Notes: generated by a model not told the origin, from the sequence alone. A DNA stretch of 64,000 nucleotides from Bartonella bilalgolemi (GCF_023500045.1 NZ_JAMCOF010000002.1:62001-126000); one strand, 5' to 3'; shown: positions 9,751 to 20,165, counted from the first letter of the stretch. Numbers and translations are program-made.

Positions 9751-10607
9751 TATTTTGTAAGCTTATATTTAAAATTTTGAAGAAGTGCATAAAAACCAAA
9801 AAGAATCATCGGCAAAGATAAAGCCATACCATAGGTAACTCCAGTAGAGTGGAAGAGAGACGCAAACCATTCTGGATCCTCTTGAGGGGCACGGAAAATT
9901 TCTGAAATGCTGCGTGCTATTCCATAGCTTATATTAAATATTCCAGTTATTATTCCAGGACGTTTTAATGCTTTAAAAGAAAAAATGGCAATGGCTAAAA
10001 TGATAAAGAGAAGAAATCCTTCCATAAATGCTTCATAAAGTTGACTAGGATGGCGTGGAAGATATTGAGGATCGTTATAAAAACAAACTGCCCAAGGAAC
10101 AGTAGTCACATTCCCCCATAATTCTTGATTAATGAAATTGCATATCCGTACAATACCAATGCCAATGGGAACGCCTGCAGCGATTGTATCAAACATTCCC
10201 CATACGTTAATATTGTTTTTATAAGAAAACCAAATCATAGCAATGATTATACCTATAAGTCCTCCGTGAAATGACATACCACCATTCCATACGGCAATGA
10301 TATCGACCGGATGCTTGAAATAATAAATAGGATCCCACACAAGTACCTGTCCTAAGCGGCCGCCAACCACAATCCCAAGAGTACCTAAGGTAACAAAATC
10401 ACTCATTTTTTGGGGGTGCATAGGCGCTTTATTTTTAGGCCACAGGGACTTTTTTTTAAGTAATTTTTGTGCATACCACCAGGCAAACAAAATGCCTACA
10501 ACATAACCAAATCCGTACCAATGGAATGCTATCGGTCCTAAACGGATGATCACTGGATCAAGAAAGAGAGGAAAAGCAATAGCTTGGCAAAAAGGGAAAT
10601 CATTCAT
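9750..10607 (-). CDS. lgt: Phosphatidylglycerol-prolipoprotein diacylglyceryl transferase
   Basis: A 285-aa polytopic inner-membrane enzyme that adds diacylglycerol to the lipobox Cys of prolipoproteins, the first step of lipoprotein maturation. Lgt signatures are GGRLG (82-86), YYFKHP (95-100) and [11 protein letters not shown] (109-119). About seven hydrophobic segments are visible. It is first gene of the operon with midA and pgeF. Lipoproteins such as the L,D-transpeptidase at 1712 would be among its substrates. Confidence 0.97.
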   Translation of the reverse strand: MNDFPFCQAIAFPLFLDPVIIRLGPIAFHWYGFGYVVGILFAWWYAQKLLKKKSLWPKNKAPMHPQKMSDFVTLGTLGIVVGGRLGQVLVWDPIYYFKHPVDIIAVWNGGMSFHGGLIGIIIAMIWFSYKNNINVWGMFDTIAAGVPIGIGIVRICNFINQELWGNVTTVPWAVCFYNDPQYLPRHPSQLYEAFMEGFLLFIILAIAIFSFKALKRPGIITGIFNISYGIARSISEIFRAPQEDPEWFASLFHSTGVTYGMALSLPMILFGFYALLQNFKYKLTK

Positions 10608-10825
10608 GAGTGAAAGCTTTACATTTATGAAGTTATATGATTATCAAACCATGACAGATGAATACAAAATGGTCAAGTTGGGTCAGAGGTTAGTTGCTGT
10701 TATTGGTGGAGGTGAAAGAATACTGATAGATTAAAGTAATATCTATTAGGAAAACAAGTACATCTTTCAATATTATAAAATGCATTACAGTGTGTATATA
10801 AATAATGAAAATTAAAGGAAAGCTT

Positions 10826-11098
10826 ATGTATAATGGATCAAACCGTATTCTTGATGAACTGGCAAAATTAGCAACGGATGCAGCAGGTATTGCACAAGGT
10901 GTACGGCGTGAAGCTGAAACAGCTGTTCGCTCACAGGCTGAAAGGATGATTAATAAACTTGATCTTGTTTCACGCGAAGAATTTGAAGTTATTAAGGAAA
11001 TGGTTCTTAAACTTTATGCCGAAAATGCTGATTTGAAAAAACGTCTTGATGATTTAGAAAAACACAACAGAAAAAAAGTTAAAAAAGATACAGTTTAA
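10826..11098 (+). CDS. ubiK: UbiK/YqiC (BMFP) family ubiquinone biosynthesis accessory factor
   Basis: A 90-aa protein from ATG 10826, chosen because AAAGGA lies about 7 nt upstream. A further ATG at 10805 would add seven residues without a site. The N-terminal helix is amphipathic (ILDELAKLATDAAG). The C-terminal half, from about residue 50, is a heptad-rich coiled coil ending in a Lys-rich tail, as in the membrane-fusogenic BMFP family. UbiK assists the aerobic ubiquinone complex in enterobacteria. The role here is inferred from family. Confidence 0.85.
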   Translation: MYNGSNRILDELAKLATDAAGIAQGVRREAETAVRSQAERMINKLDLVSREEFEVIKEMVLKLYAENADLKKRLDDLEKHNRKKVKKDTV

Positions 11099-11473
11099 GC
11101 AACAAATAGTCTTAGAAAAAATAATCCCCAATTTTTCCATACTGTGTATGAAACTGAAAAATCCTTAATCATGAGTCTGTTAGAGCAAATGAGCAATTTA
11201 TTCTTAGTTCATTTTTTACAAAAAATTATTTTTTTTAAATTAAGGGACTAGCGCTACGAAATTGTATCAATACACTGAGTTTGCTTGATGATTCGTTTTT
11301 TCTTTATCAAGCCATATTATTATAGGAAATATTATCATTTATTTCCTGGTGTTGTGTGTTGGCTACGTTTTAGTGTGTATTTGTTTGGTGTAAAGGCTTT
11401 GATTGTGGCGAGTATTGTTACGATGATAGTTTTTTTCCATTGTATTGGTAATATTCTTAATTATTGAGGGTTC
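11099..11473. other. Gap of 375 bp with one doubtful small membrane ORF
   Basis: The only open frame worth noting is plus strand 11288-11467. It is a 59-aa, Tyr/Phe-rich, strongly hydrophobic peptide with no ribosome site and no family resemblance. It may be debris of a lost membrane gene or chance in AT-rich DNA. Confidence 0.4.
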
Positions 11474-11977
11474 ATGATGAGGCTTGCCATTGGAGCCACA
11501 GAGCGAGAAGAGCATCCGGTTGATTTTATCGAACAAATTGCTTTTAAGTATGATTGGTCTTTTGAGCGGAATGCACAAGATGAAATTAGCGTTTGCGTAG
11601 AAGGAAAACGAGCTTGTTATCGTCTTTCTTTTTCATGGATGGAGGAGCAAGAGGCTCTTCATTTAGCTTGTGCATTTGATTTTTTTATTGAAAATACTCG
11701 TATAGCAGAGATACAGCGTTTGTTGTTGGCAATTAATGAGAAATTGTTACTAGGACATTTTGATTATTGGCAAGGAGATAATACGGTTATTTATCGGCAG
11801 GGTCTTCTTTTAGCAGGTGGTGTACACCCATCACATATACAAGTAGAAACATTATTGATCTATGCACTTAAAATTTGTGAAAGTCATTATGCTGCTTTTC
11901 AAATGGTTGCTTGGGCTGGTGAAAGCGCTCATAAAGCACTACAGTATGCTTTATTTGAAACCGTAGGAAATGCTTAA
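11474..11977 (+). CDS. YbjN domain-containing protein
   Basis: A 167-aa soluble protein, no signal peptide. The fold pattern (EERNAQDEISVCVEG-like strand, then LHLACAFDF, then the long helix around LLLAINEKLLLGHFDYW) is that of the YbjN/type III secretion chaperone-like family of alphaproteobacteria. Its molecular role is unknown. GAGG lies upstream of the tandem ATGs at 11474. The downstream neighbour is convergent. Confidence 0.85.
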   Translation: MMRLAIGATEREEHPVDFIEQIAFKYDWSFERNAQDEISVCVEGKRACYRLSFSWMEEQEALHLACAFDFFIENTRIAEIQRLLLAINEKLLLGHFDYWQGDNTVIYRQGLLLAGGVHPSHIQVETLLIYALKICESHYAAFQMVAWAGESAHKALQYALFETVGNA

Positions 11978-12029
11978 AGTCTTCAATATATTGTTCTTAT
12001 TATTCTTTAAAAAAGTTTTTGAATATGTT

Positions 12030-13370
12030 TTATAGAGGAATATCTATAATAGCGCGCAAACCTCCTAATGGACTATCATCTAATTGAATGTTACCTCCGT
12101 GGCTGCGTGCGATGTCTTGGGCAATAGAAAGACCAAGACCTGTTCCACTTGCATCTTGATTCCGTGATTGATCAAGCCGAAAAAATGGTTTAAAAACTTC
12201 TGTATGCATGTCTTTTTGAATACCTGGCCCATCATCATCAATAGTAATGATAAAAGATTCTTGTTGGGGTTTAGCTGTGAGTTGGATGGTATTTGCATAA
12301 TAAAATGCATTTGATAGAAGATTACTAATCAAACGGGTAAAAGCATATGGGCGTACTTGTATCTGTGGGGAGCCTTCAATAGTATAGGAGAAGTTACGTT
12401 GATGAAGGTGAGCATTAGTGGAGAACTTTTGCATCAAGACATTTAAATCAAGGGTGCTAATATTTTCACTGCCTTCACCACGTGCAAAAGCGAGATAACC
12501 CTCTAACATATTTTGCATATCGCTGACATCTTGCTCAAGCGGGTTAATATCAAAATCATTACTTACTAATGCGAGTTGAAGCTTGAAACGTGTGAGGATG
12601 GTTCTTAGATCATGGCTTACACCTGAGAGCATCATAGTGCGCTGTTCGATTTGGCGTTCAATTCGTTCACGCATACGTAAAAAAGCAATGCCAGCACGGC
12701 GTATTTCATCAGCTCCTTGTGGTTGAAATCCTTCTGGTAAAGGATGCCCACGTCCAAAACTTTCTGCTGCTTTGGCTAATTGTTGAATTGGTTTGATTTG
12801 ATTACGTAAAAAGTAAATAGCTATTAACAGTAAAACAAGGGCTGTTCCTACCATCCAGCTTAAAAAAATACTGGTATTAGAGGCATAGGCTTGGCTGCGC
12901 ATGGCAAAAACGCGCAAGATATTGTGATCAAGGCGGATACGAATTTCGACAAGATTAGAATCGCCAACTGTATCAATCCAGAAAGGACGGTTAATTTGGC
13001 GAGTGATTTCTTCACTTAAAAAGTAATCAAGTATGGCAAAAAACGGTTTGGGTCCTGGAGGAGGAAGAGGATCAGGTGGGAGGAGAGAGATGTTTAGTCC
13101 CATGCGTTGTTGTGCAATACGCTTAATTTCTTCATAATTATGCTGTTGCGGATATGTTTCAATTATATCGATAATAGCTGCAATATCATGGACAACAGTG
13201 GTTGAAAGACGTTCTGTTACCATTTGCCAATGGCGTTCCATGAAAACATAGCCAATTACTGTTTGTAAGAGTACCATAGGAGCAATGATGATGATCAAAG
13301 AACGAGCATAAAGCCGTTTAGGCATTTTCTTAGATAACCATCGCGCAATTTTTTTTGCAGGTTCGATCAT
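12030..13370 (-). CDS. EnvZ-like sensor histidine kinase
   Basis: Taken from ATG 13370 (446 aa). An upstream TTG at 13403 is in frame but would overlap the regulator further. TM1 is about 22-44, a periplasmic domain of about 120 residues with a Pro-rich segment follows, then TM2 about 166-188, a HAMP linker and HisKA with VSHDLRT (phospho-acceptor His253). The ATPase domain has the N box LISNLLSNAFYYA, G1 DDDGPGI and G2 SGTGLGLSIA. All catalytic motifs are intact. It is co-transcribed with the regulator upstream. The signal is unknown, and it is not recognisably the BatS kinase. Confidence 0.93.
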   Translation of the reverse strand: MIEPAKKIARWLSKKMPKRLYARSLIIIIAPMVLLQTVIGYVFMERHWQMVTERLSTTVVHDIAAIIDIIETYPQQHNYEEIKRIAQQRMGLNISLLPPDPLPPPGPKPFFAILDYFLSEEITRQINRPFWIDTVGDSNLVEIRIRLDHNILRVFAMRSQAYASNTSIFLSWMVGTALVLLLIAIYFLRNQIKPIQQLAKAAESFGRGHPLPEGFQPQGADEIRRAGIAFLRMRERIERQIEQRTMMLSGVSHDLRTILTRFKLQLALVSNDFDINPLEQDVSDMQNMLEGYLAFARGEGSENISTLDLNVLMQKFSTNAHLHQRNFSYTIEGSPQIQVRPYAFTRLISNLLSNAFYYANTIQLTAKPQQESFIITIDDDGPGIQKDMHTEVFKPFFRLDQSRNQDASGTGLGLSIAQDIARSHGGNIQLDDSPLGGLRAIIDIPL

Positions 13371-13377
13371 CTCAGGC

Positions 13378-14079
13378 CTATTCAATTGAAAGTTTATAAC
13401 CAATTCCTCTCACGGTTTGGATCCATATAGGAGTTGTTGGGTTGCTTTCGATTTTACGACGAAGACGGTTGATTTGCACATCAATAGAACGTGCACTATT
13501 GTTATCATCCATTGCGAATTTGTGGCGTGGAATAGTATCTCCTACATGTTCAGAAAAAATGACCATCATTTCCTGTTCTTTATCTGTCAGTTTAATAATT
13601 TCTCCTTCTTTTTTGAGTTCACGTCGTGAAATTGAAAAAATATAAGGTCCAAAAATAATCTGTTCAATTTTTGGTTGGGTAGAAAATGAGCCACGTCGCA
13701 AAATGGCATTAATGCGGAGTAAAAGCTCACGAGGATCAAAGGGTTTGGCAAGATAATCGTCTGCCCCTGCTTCTAATCCATGAATACGATTATCTATTTC
13801 TGATAAAGCTGTTAACATTAAAATAGGAACATTTTTTGTTTGACGGAGTGAATAGGTTAGATCAATACCGTTTTCACCAGGCATCATGATATCAACAATA
13901 AGAAGATCAAAATCTAAGCTTTTAAGTTGACGTTTAGCTTCATCAGAGTTAGCGGAGACTGAAACACGAAATCCATTTTTAATGAGAAATTGGGATAAAA
14001 GGTTGCGAATGCGGGTATCATCATCAATCACGAGAAGGTGGGGTGCATTATCACATAAAGTCTGAATGTGATCAGTCAT
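13378..14079 (-). CDS. OmpR-family response regulator
   Basis: A 233-aa protein with a receiver domain (acidic pair Asp19/Asp20, phospho-acceptor Asp63 in IVDIMMPG, Thr90, Lys112) and a C-terminal winged-helix DNA-binding domain whose recognition region includes VQINRLRRKIE. It pairs with the kinase just downstream, with about 7 nt between stop and the chosen kinase start. It resembles OmpR/PetR-type regulators. The regulon cannot be deduced. Confidence 0.94.
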   Translation of the reverse strand: MTDHIQTLCDNAPHLLVIDDDTRIRNLLSQFLIKNGFRVSVSANSDEAKRQLKSLDFDLLIVDIMMPGENGIDLTYSLRQTKNVPILMLTALSEIDNRIHGLEAGADDYLAKPFDPRELLLRINAILRRGSFSTQPKIEQIIFGPYIFSISRRELKKEGEIIKLTDKEQEMMVIFSEHVGDTIPRHKFAMDDNNSARSIDVQINRLRRKIESNPTTPIWIQTVRGIGYKLSIE

Positions 14080-14236
14080 GATTCAAACCCTTAAAAAAAA
14101 TTCAGTTTACATAAATTGTACTTTACATAAGTTATATAAAGCTGTCGAGCGAACAATTTTTTGCTTTATAAAGACAGAAGAAATGTTATCTATAAACTAA
14201 AAGATTTTAAAATATTAAATTTTGAAAAGGGTTCTA

Positions 14237-14881
14237 ATGAGCGATTTCAGTGTGTATATTATTCCGGTTACGCCTTTTCAACAAAATTGCACTTTACTTT
14301 TTGATAATGAAAGTAAAAGAGGTGTTTTAGTTGATCCGGGTGGTGATTGGCCTAAGATACAACAAACAATTCAAGAAAAAGGGGTTATTGTTGAAGCTAT
14401 TTGGATAACACATGGTCATATTGATCATGTGGGAGCAGCCATGCAGGCTAAAGAAGCGTTGGATATTCAAATTATTGGTTCACATCGTAATGACAAACTA
14501 GTAATGGACGATGTAAGTGAAAGAGCAAAAATCTATCACATGCCTGATGCGCGTGTTTGTATTCCTGATCAATGGTTAGAAGATGGCGATAGTGTTAATT
14601 GTGCTGGACATGTGTTCAATGTCTTCCATACACCTGGCCATTCCCCTGGTCATGTTATTTATTTTAATGAAAAAAGGCGTTTCGCTTTATTAGGGGATGT
14701 GCTTTTTCGTGGCGCTATTGGACGCACTGATTTTCCGTTATGTTCTCATGAAGAGTTAATTAAATCAATTAAAGAAAAAGTTTTGCCATTAGGTGATAAT
14801 GTCAGCTTTATTTGCGGGCATGGGCCAGGAAGCGAAATAGGTTATGAACGCCAATACAATCCTTTTCTTCAGGGGATTTAA
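14237..14881 (+). CDS. MBL-fold metallo-hydrolase, glyoxalase II-like
   Basis: A 214-aa protein from ATG 14237, preceded by AAAAGG 6 nt upstream. A TTG at 14222 overlaps that site, so it is less likely to be the start. The metal-binding HxHxDH is at 59-64 (HGHIDH), followed by HTPGHSPGH and the GDVLFRGAIGRTD signature. This subgroup resembles hydroxyacylglutathione hydrolase but lacks its C-terminal substrate domain. It probably hydrolyses a thioester. It ends just before a bidirectional terminator. Confidence 0.92.
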   Translation: MSDFSVYIIPVTPFQQNCTLLFDNESKRGVLVDPGGDWPKIQQTIQEKGVIVEAIWITHGHIDHVGAAMQAKEALDIQIIGSHRNDKLVMDDVSERAKIYHMPDARVCIPDQWLEDGDSVNCAGHVFNVFHTPGHSPGHVIYFNEKRRFALLGDVLFRGAIGRTDFPLCSHEELIKSIKEKVLPLGDNVSFICGHGPGSEIGYERQYNPFLQGI

Positions 14882-14897
14882 TGGTTTAGTTATACTC

Positions 14898-14926
14898 AAA
14901 AAAACCGCTTTAAAGCGGTTTTTTTT
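14898..14926. terminator. Bidirectional intrinsic terminator between convergent genes
   Basis: A near-perfect palindrome with core AAACCGCTTT/AAAGCGGTTT. It is flanked by A-runs on the left and T-runs on the right, so each strand ends in a U-tract. It lies 17 nt after the MBL gene and 17 nt after the end of the convergent BA14K-like gene, and so serves both. Confidence 0.92.
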
Positions 14927-14942
14927 GTGGCGGTGTTGAAAA

Positions 14943-15479
14943 TTACTGTAGTGGAGCATAACAAACATGATCTAAGCCATCATGACCTCGAAAAGTTCCT
15001 GTTTTTGGATTAAAGGAACGGTATGTTTTTTTACAATATTGATACCAACTTGTTGTATTTAACGGCTGGGCAGGTTGATATGTTACTGTTGGCTGCACTT
15101 GATAGACCGTTTGATTTGGTGGTGGGGTTTGATAAACAACTTGTGGTTGTTCAGGTTCTTTTAAAGCATTTTTTATAATTATACCTGCTGTTAAGGCTAG
15201 AAGACCTGCAGCAATAACACCACCTACATTACCACTACTACTACTACTACGACTTACATGACGTTCGTGAATATTTTGTTCTGTATATTCGAAATTTCTT
15301 TGTGCTGTAAAAGTCTGACTGGAAAACTGGAGAGGAGTACGTCCAGTTCCACCTGTTGTGCGCGTAATTGTCTGTTGGTATGATTGTGTTTGTGCAGCAG
15401 CAAGTACTGTCTCTAACGGCGCTGAAATGGCTGTTGTCAACATTGCTGATAACGCTATTAATTTAGTTAATTTTATCAT
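14943..15479 (-). CDS. BA14K-like secreted or surface protein
   Basis: A 178-aa protein with an N-terminal signal peptide (LIALSAMLTTAISA). A Thr/Gln/Ser-rich region follows, then a poly-Ser tract encoded by an ACT triplet microsatellite at about 15234-15250. A hydrophobic Gly/Ala/Leu-rich stretch (GGVIAAGLLALTAGIII) looks like a membrane anchor. The C-terminus carries WYQYCKKTYRSFNPKTGTF and a second Cys, the BA14K signature. BA14K proteins of Brucella are immunoreactive and lectin-like. AAGGAG precedes ATG 15479. Confidence 0.85.
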   Translation of the reverse strand: MIKLTKLIALSAMLTTAISAPLETVLAAAQTQSYQQTITRTTGGTGRTPLQFSSQTFTAQRNFEYTEQNIHERHVSRSSSSSGNVGGVIAAGLLALTAGIIIKNALKEPEQPQVVYQTPPPNQTVYQVQPTVTYQPAQPLNTTSWYQYCKKTYRSFNPKTGTFRGHDGLDHVCYAPLQ

Positions 15480-15618
15480 AGCAATACTCCTTATACAAAT
15501 TTACCTTGGTCTGCACTTTAAATGTTCTAAGCTGAATGTAATCTGAACAATGCTCGATTTTATTCCACTAGAACGAATAAAGAAAGAGTTTATTATATAA
15601 AATTAAATATAGTAAAAT

Positions 15619-15644
15619 GAAACCGGGTTTTAAACCCGATTTCA
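15619..15644 (-). terminator. Probable terminator of the first cold-shock gene
   Basis: An inverted repeat with CGGGTTT at 15624-15630 and AAACCCG at 15632-15638. Flanking TGAAA/TTTCA pairs extend it. It lies 20 nt downstream of the stop of the minus-strand csp gene. The U-tract on that strand is imperfect. Confidence 0.6.
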
Positions 15645-15664
15645 CAAAACGGACTTTGCTTAAA

Positions 15665-15880
15665 TTAACTCATAACATTAATATTTATAGCTTTTGGTCC
15701 TTTACCACGGCGGTCAGGCTCTATGTCAAATGATACTTTTTGCGCGTCATTTAATCCAGTGAGGCCTGAGGCTTGGACATCAGAAATATGAACAAAGATA
15801 TCAGTACTCCCATTATCAGGTTTAATGAAACCAAAGCCCTTGTTATTGTTAAAAAATTTTACTTCGCCCGTTTGAGCCAT
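15665..15880 (-). CDS. Cold-shock protein CspA family (copy 1)
   Basis: Start at ATG 15880 (71 aa, MAQTGEVKFFN), preceded by AAGGAA. The frame runs on to 15940 but that part is not Csp-like. The OB fold has RNP1 KGFGFI and RNP2 DIFVHIS, so it should bind single-stranded RNA or DNA. It differs from copy 2 at 27517 in its C-terminal half (RRGKGPKAININV). The gap upstream is about 480 bp. Cold-shock genes often have long regulated leaders, but none can be proven here. Confidence 0.95.
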   Translation of the reverse strand: MAQTGEVKFFNNNKGFGFIKPDNGSTDIFVHISDVQASGLTGLNDAQKVSFDIEPDRRGKGPKAININVMS

Positions 15881-16362
15881 AGAATATTTCCTTATTTGAT
15901 TGCCTTTGTAAGGCAGATAGTCAACACCCGTATTACGCACCTTACGTAAACGGTATATTTAGGCAAGTTACGATATCTAGAAAATGTTTTTTATTGTTTT
16001 TTATCAACTCAGAATCTAGAATCATTTCTAGAAGACTTTTTATATCACCTTCCAATGTTCGCAATTTATCTAAAAAAACAAGATTGCTTGAAAATAGAAT
16101 ATTTGACAAGAGTTTTCTTTATAGAATCGGTTTTCTTATGTTATTTTTTTAGTTCATAGTAAGTATAGCGGCTTATTAATTTATCTTAGATAATAGATGG
16201 AAAAGAGAAATATTTTATTCCAATTTTTTATGATATGGTACTATTTTGTGGACCTATTGGTAGGGTTTTCTATAAGAGCTAATTATTTTGTAGCAATTTG
16301 TAGATTTTAGACTGTTTATTGTAAGAATTTCTTTTTAAAATCTCATTTAAAGTATTTTTTGA
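15881..16362. other. Gap of about 480 bp upstream of csp copy 1
   Basis: No gene is visible. It must contain the csp promoter and 5' leader and the 3' region of uvrB. Oligo-T stretches around 16141-16152 and 16320-16370 may help end uvrB transcription poorly or not at all. Confidence 0.5.
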
Positions 16363-18783
16363 TTATTTTCTTTCTTTTTTGCGTTTTGCTAATAAACCAA
16401 CATCCATAGTATTAGGGCCCATTTGATCAAGATTTGGTTTAGTGAAAAGACTTGAATGTTTTATGGATTTATCAAGGGAATATTTATTATTATATACTAA
16501 AGAATCGCTGGCGATAGTTAATTCTATTTCTTGTAATCGTTTGATTTCATCACGAAATTGAGCGGCTTCTTCAAAGTTGAGATCATCAGCTGCTTTACGC
16601 ATTAGTTTTTTGAGATGCTGAATATGGTTGGTTAAATTGTTGCCAACTTTATTATTTTGCGTGATAAAATGAGAAATCTTGACATTATGATCGTTTTCGT
16701 GAACCGAACTAAGAATATCATCGATATTCTTTTTAATACTAGTCGGTGTAATTTGATGCTCTTCATTATAGGCTATTTGTTTTTTTCGACGTCGTTTCGT
16801 TTCTTGCAAAGCACGTTCTATAGAACCAGTAATTTTATCAGCATAAAGGATAACTCGACTTTCTACATTACGTGCAGCTCGTCCAATCATTTGGATAAGT
16901 GAAGTTTCTGAACGTAAAAAACCCTCTTTATCAGCATCGAAGATAGCAACAAAACCACATTCTGGAATATCTAAGCCTTCTCGAAGTAAGTTAATACCGA
17001 TTAAAACATCAAAAGTACCAAGGCGTAGATCTCGAAGGATTTCAATACGCTCTAGTGTATTAATATCAGAATGCATGTAACGCACACGAATATTTTGTTC
17101 ATGGAGATACTCGGTCAGGTCTTCTGCCATGCGTTTGGTAAGAACAGTTATTAATGTACGGTAACCCTTTTTGATTGTTTGGTGAATTTCGTTGATGACA
17201 TCATCAACCTGTGTTTTGACTGGGCGTATTTCTGTTGGTGGATCAATCAGCCCTGTGGGACGAATGATTTGCTCTACAAAGATGCCACGTGATTGTTCTA
17301 TTTCCCAGCATCCAGGTGTAGCTGAAACGGCGATAGTTTGTGGGCGCATTGCATCCCATTCTTCAAAGCGTAAAGGACGATTGTCCATGCAAGAGGGCAA
17401 GCGGAAACCATATTCTGCTAGAGTAGCCTTCCGTCGAAAATCACCTCGATACATACCACCGATTTGAGGAATTGTTACATGACTCTCGTCAATAAAAACA
17501 AGAGCGTGGTTAGGAATATATTCAAACAGAGTTGGAGGTGGTTCGCCTGGTTTTCTTCCAGTCAGATAGCGGGAATAGTTTTCAATTCCTGGACAGGATC
17601 CAGTAGTTTCTAGCATTTCTAAATCAAATATTGTACGTTGTTCTAAACGTTGCGCTTCCAAAAGACGACCAGCTGCATTTAATTCATCGAGGCGTTTTGC
17701 TAATTCTATTTTGATTAATTTTATCGCTTGATTTAATGTGGGTCGCGGTATTACATAATGTGAATTAGCATAAATTTTAATGGATTGAAGATCTCCTGTT
17801 TTTTGTCCTGTTAAAGGGTCAAACTCAGTAATTGTTTCAATTTCATCACCAAACAGCGAAATACGCCAAGCACGGTCTTCAAGGTGGGCAGGGAAAATCT
17901 CAATTGTATCGCCTCGAACACGAAAAGAGCCACGAACAAAATTTATATCTTGTCGCTGATATTGTTGAGCAACTAAATCAGTCAATAATTTCTGCTGATC
18001 GAGTTTGTCGCCTTTTTGCATTTGGAAAGTCATTGCTGTATAAGTTTCTACTGAACCAATTCCATAGATACAAGATACAGATGCGATGATAATGACATCA
18101 TCACGTTCTAGTACAGCTCGTGTTGCAGCGTGGCGCATGCGGTCAATTTGTTCATTAATAGAGGATTCTTTTTCAATATAAGTATCAGATCGTGCAACAT
18201 AAGCTTCGGGTTGATAATAATCATAATAAGAAACAAAATATTCGACAGCATTATTGGGAAAAAAGTTTTTGAATTCTCCATAGAGCTGTGCAGCTAGAGT
18301 TTTGTTTGGTGCTAAAATAAGAGCGGGGCGTTGCGTTTTTTCAATGATTTTGGCCATTGTATATGTTTTACCTGAACCGGTAACGCCCAAAAGCACTTGA
18401 GTGCGTTCATTCTTCTTAATTCCCTCGACTAAAGATTTGATGGCAATGGGTTGATCACCGGCAGGCTGAAAGGATGTTTTAATTTGAAATTGAATTCCAC
18501 CTTCAGATTTTTCAGGACGAATAGGACGATGAGGTGTCCATAAGGCACCATTTTTAAAAAGGGGATTACCTGAAGTAATGAGTGCAGAAAGAGTTTCAAC
18601 TGTTGCTGTAACGCCGTTTGTTGTTATGTTTTTAGGTGATATAGTATTTGTGGTTTCAGATGAAACGTTATGTTTTTTGATCGTATGAAGTTTGGTATTA
18701 GAGCATTGTTTCATAACTACAGACGGATCTATTGATCCTTGATTGAATTGTTTTTGAGTTGTTTTTGACTTTTTATGTGACAT
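16363..18783 (-). CDS. uvrB: UvrABC system protein B (excision nuclease subunit)
   Basis: An 806-aa protein, longer than the E. coli enzyme (about 670 aa) because of a low-complexity N-terminal extension of about 95 residues, as in other Rhizobiales. Visible motifs are Walker A GVTGSGKT (133-140), the damage-probing beta-hairpin region [11 protein letters not shown], the DESH box (VFIDESH), motif [11 protein letters not shown] and a C-terminal UVR motif (about 700-740) for UvrC contact. It verifies DNA damage in nucleotide excision repair. A shorter internal start is possible. Confidence 0.97.
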   Translation of the reverse strand: MSHKKSKTTQKQFNQGSIDPSVVMKQCSNTKLHTIKKHNVSSETTNTISPKNITTNGVTATVETLSALITSGNPLFKNGALWTPHRPIRPEKSEGGIQFQIKTSFQPAGDQPIAIKSLVEGIKKNERTQVLLGVTGSGKTYTMAKIIEKTQRPALILAPNKTLAAQLYGEFKNFFPNNAVEYFVSYYDYYQPEAYVARSDTYIEKESSINEQIDRMRHAATRAVLERDDVIIIASVSCIYGIGSVETYTAMTFQMQKGDKLDQQKLLTDLVAQQYQRQDINFVRGSFRVRGDTIEIFPAHLEDRAWRISLFGDEIETITEFDPLTGQKTGDLQSIKIYANSHYVIPRPTLNQAIKLIKIELAKRLDELNAAGRLLEAQRLEQRTIFDLEMLETTGSCPGIENYSRYLTGRKPGEPPPTLFEYIPNHALVFIDESHVTIPQIGGMYRGDFRRKATLAEYGFRLPSCMDNRPLRFEEWDAMRPQTIAVSATPGCWEIEQSRGIFVEQIIRPTGLIDPPTEIRPVKTQVDDVINEIHQTIKKGYRTLITVLTKRMAEDLTEYLHEQNIRVRYMHSDINTLERIEILRDLRLGTFDVLIGINLLREGLDIPECGFVAIFDADKEGFLRSETSLIQMIGRAARNVESRVILYADKITGSIERALQETKRRRKKQIAYNEEHQITPTSIKKNIDDILSSVHENDHNVKISHFITQNNKVGNNLTNHIQHLKKLMRKAADDLNFEEAAQFRDEIKRLQEIELTIASDSLVYNNKYSLDKSIKHSSLFTKPNLDQMGPNTMDVGLLAKRKKERK

Positions 18784-19079
18784 GATAAGAACATTTTATA
18801 CAGTTATTTTAATATAATTTAGAAAAAAATTAAAAGTTTTTGGTTGCATTTGTTTTTGAAAGAAATTTCTTTTTTATCATTTGATAATTAGTTAAAATAT
18901 TTTCCGTGATATGGCAGAGGGGAGTGTAACCATTTTGTAATATTGATCCTAGAGAGTTATACCTCTCTATAAGTAAAGTGAAGGGATAGCTAAGGTCAAA
19001 GTCATGCTTTTTGTACTAGAAAGGTTGAGACTAGTGCTAATAACGTTCGGTAAAGCAATCTTCGTAATGTTTTTGGCTA

Positions 19080-19397
19080 TTATTTTTTGATATTGGGAGT
19101 GTGTACTGTAATCGATCGCTTTATATACATTTGGTAAAGATCATTTCCATTTTTGAATGAAAGGTAACGGGATGATACCCAACCTGTTCGTGAATTATAA
19201 TCAATTTGGCACCAGTTGCCTTTGCATTTTCGGATCGAAACTGATTGGTTTATCGGAATCCAGCCGAGAAGCGGGTGTTGTGTGCTCGGACCTATTCTGA
19301 AATTCAAATTCTTTATTACGATGGCATTTGTAGCATCGGCTGGTGTTATTACTAAAATGAGAGAGCCAGCTATAAAAAAATTAAGCAAATTTTTCAT
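19080..19397 (-). CDS. Secreted SH3b-domain protein
   Basis: A 105-aa protein with a signal peptide (FFIAGSLILVITPADA) and one bacterial SH3 domain. The fold shows LNFRIGPSTQHPLLGWIPINQSV, then KGNWCQIDYNSRTGWVSSRYL. Such small SH3b proteins bind cell-wall components in the periplasm. AGGAT precedes ATG 19397. It is divergent from greA. Confidence 0.82.
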   Translation of the reverse strand: MKNLLNFFIAGSLILVITPADATNAIVIKNLNFRIGPSTQHPLLGWIPINQSVSIRKCKGNWCQIDYNSRTGWVSSRYLSFKNGNDLYQMYIKRSITVHTPNIKK

Positions 19398-19613
19398 TTT
19401 TACACAACATCCTTTTATTCAATATAATAAAACAGAAAACAGATAATTATATCCTTTAATATATCGATAATAACAGAGATATTGCTAAACATTTAAAATC
19501 TAAAATATAAATTCACTTTCAAAGTAACTAAAGAGTCCTCTGTGCTCTTTTTATTTTTTATATGGAAAACAGAATTTCTGTATTATATAATAAAGACAAC
19601 TGTAATTTTCGGG

Positions 19614-19679
19614 TTCCAAGAGTCATCTTGGAGGCCGATTTTTATATCTTTATAAGGTCTTTCGTGTACAAGAAAGGGA
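19614..19679 (+). promoter_or_regulatory. Structured greA leader
   Basis: Two possible RNA hairpins lie between promoter region and greA. The first pairs CCAAGA (19616-19621) with TCTTGG (19626-19631) around a 4-nt loop, and a T-run follows at 19639-19643. The second pairs CTTTC with GAAAG just upstream of the ribosome site AAAGGGA. This would suit attenuation or masking of the ribosome site. No experimental support is visible. Confidence 0.4.
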
Positions 19680-19685
19680 CGGATC

Positions 19686-20159
19686 ATGGAAAAAGTTCCG
19701 ATGACTACAGCCGGTTTTGAAAGTCTCAAAGAAGAGTTACGGTGGCGCCAACAACAAGAGCGTCGACGGATTATTGAAGCAATTTCTGAGGCACGCGCAC
19801 ATGGTGATCTGTCAGAAAATGCAGAGTATCACGCTGCTAAAGAAGCACAAAGTCATAATGAGGGGCGTATAAATGAGCTTGAAGATTATATTGCGCGAGC
19901 AGAAGTTATTAATGTTTCACGTCTTTCAGGTGATAAAATTAAATTTGGAGCTACTATTAATCTTTTGGATGAAGACACTGAAGAGAAAAAAGTTTATCAG
20001 ATTGTTGGTGATCAAGAAGCTGACGTAAAAACTGGTAAAATTTCTATTTCTTCTCCTATTGCACGTGCACTTATTGGTAAGCAAGAAGGTGATGTAATTG
20101 AAGTAAATGCACCAGGCGGTGCGCATAATTATGAAATTATTAAGGTTCAATATATCTAA
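19686..20159 (+). CDS. greA: Transcription elongation factor GreA
   Basis: A 157-aa protein of standard length. The N-terminal antiparallel coiled coil carries the acidic tip in [13 protein letters not shown]. The C-terminal FKBP-like domain ends with [13 protein letters not shown]. It rescues backtracked RNA polymerase by stimulating transcript cleavage. AAAGGGA precedes ATG 19686. The lpcC-like gene starts 6 nt after its stop, so the two are probably co-transcribed. Confidence 0.97.
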   Translation: MEKVPMTTAGFESLKEELRWRQQQERRRIIEAISEARAHGDLSENAEYHAAKEAQSHNEGRINELEDYIARAEVINVSRLSGDKIKFGATINLLDEDTEEKKVYQIVGDQEADVKTGKISISSPIARALIGKQEGDVIEVNAPGGAHNYEIIKVQYI

Positions 20160-20165
20160 ATTGTT

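Noticed and set aside
11288-11467. 59-aa hydrophobic peptide as a real small membrane protein
   Set aside because: No ribosome site and no family. AT-rich DNA easily gives Phe/Tyr/Ile-rich frames. It is noted only in the gap entry.
15234-15250. ACT microsatellite as a phase-variation switch
   Set aside because: The unit is a triplet inside a coding region, so length change alters poly-Ser length without shifting the frame.
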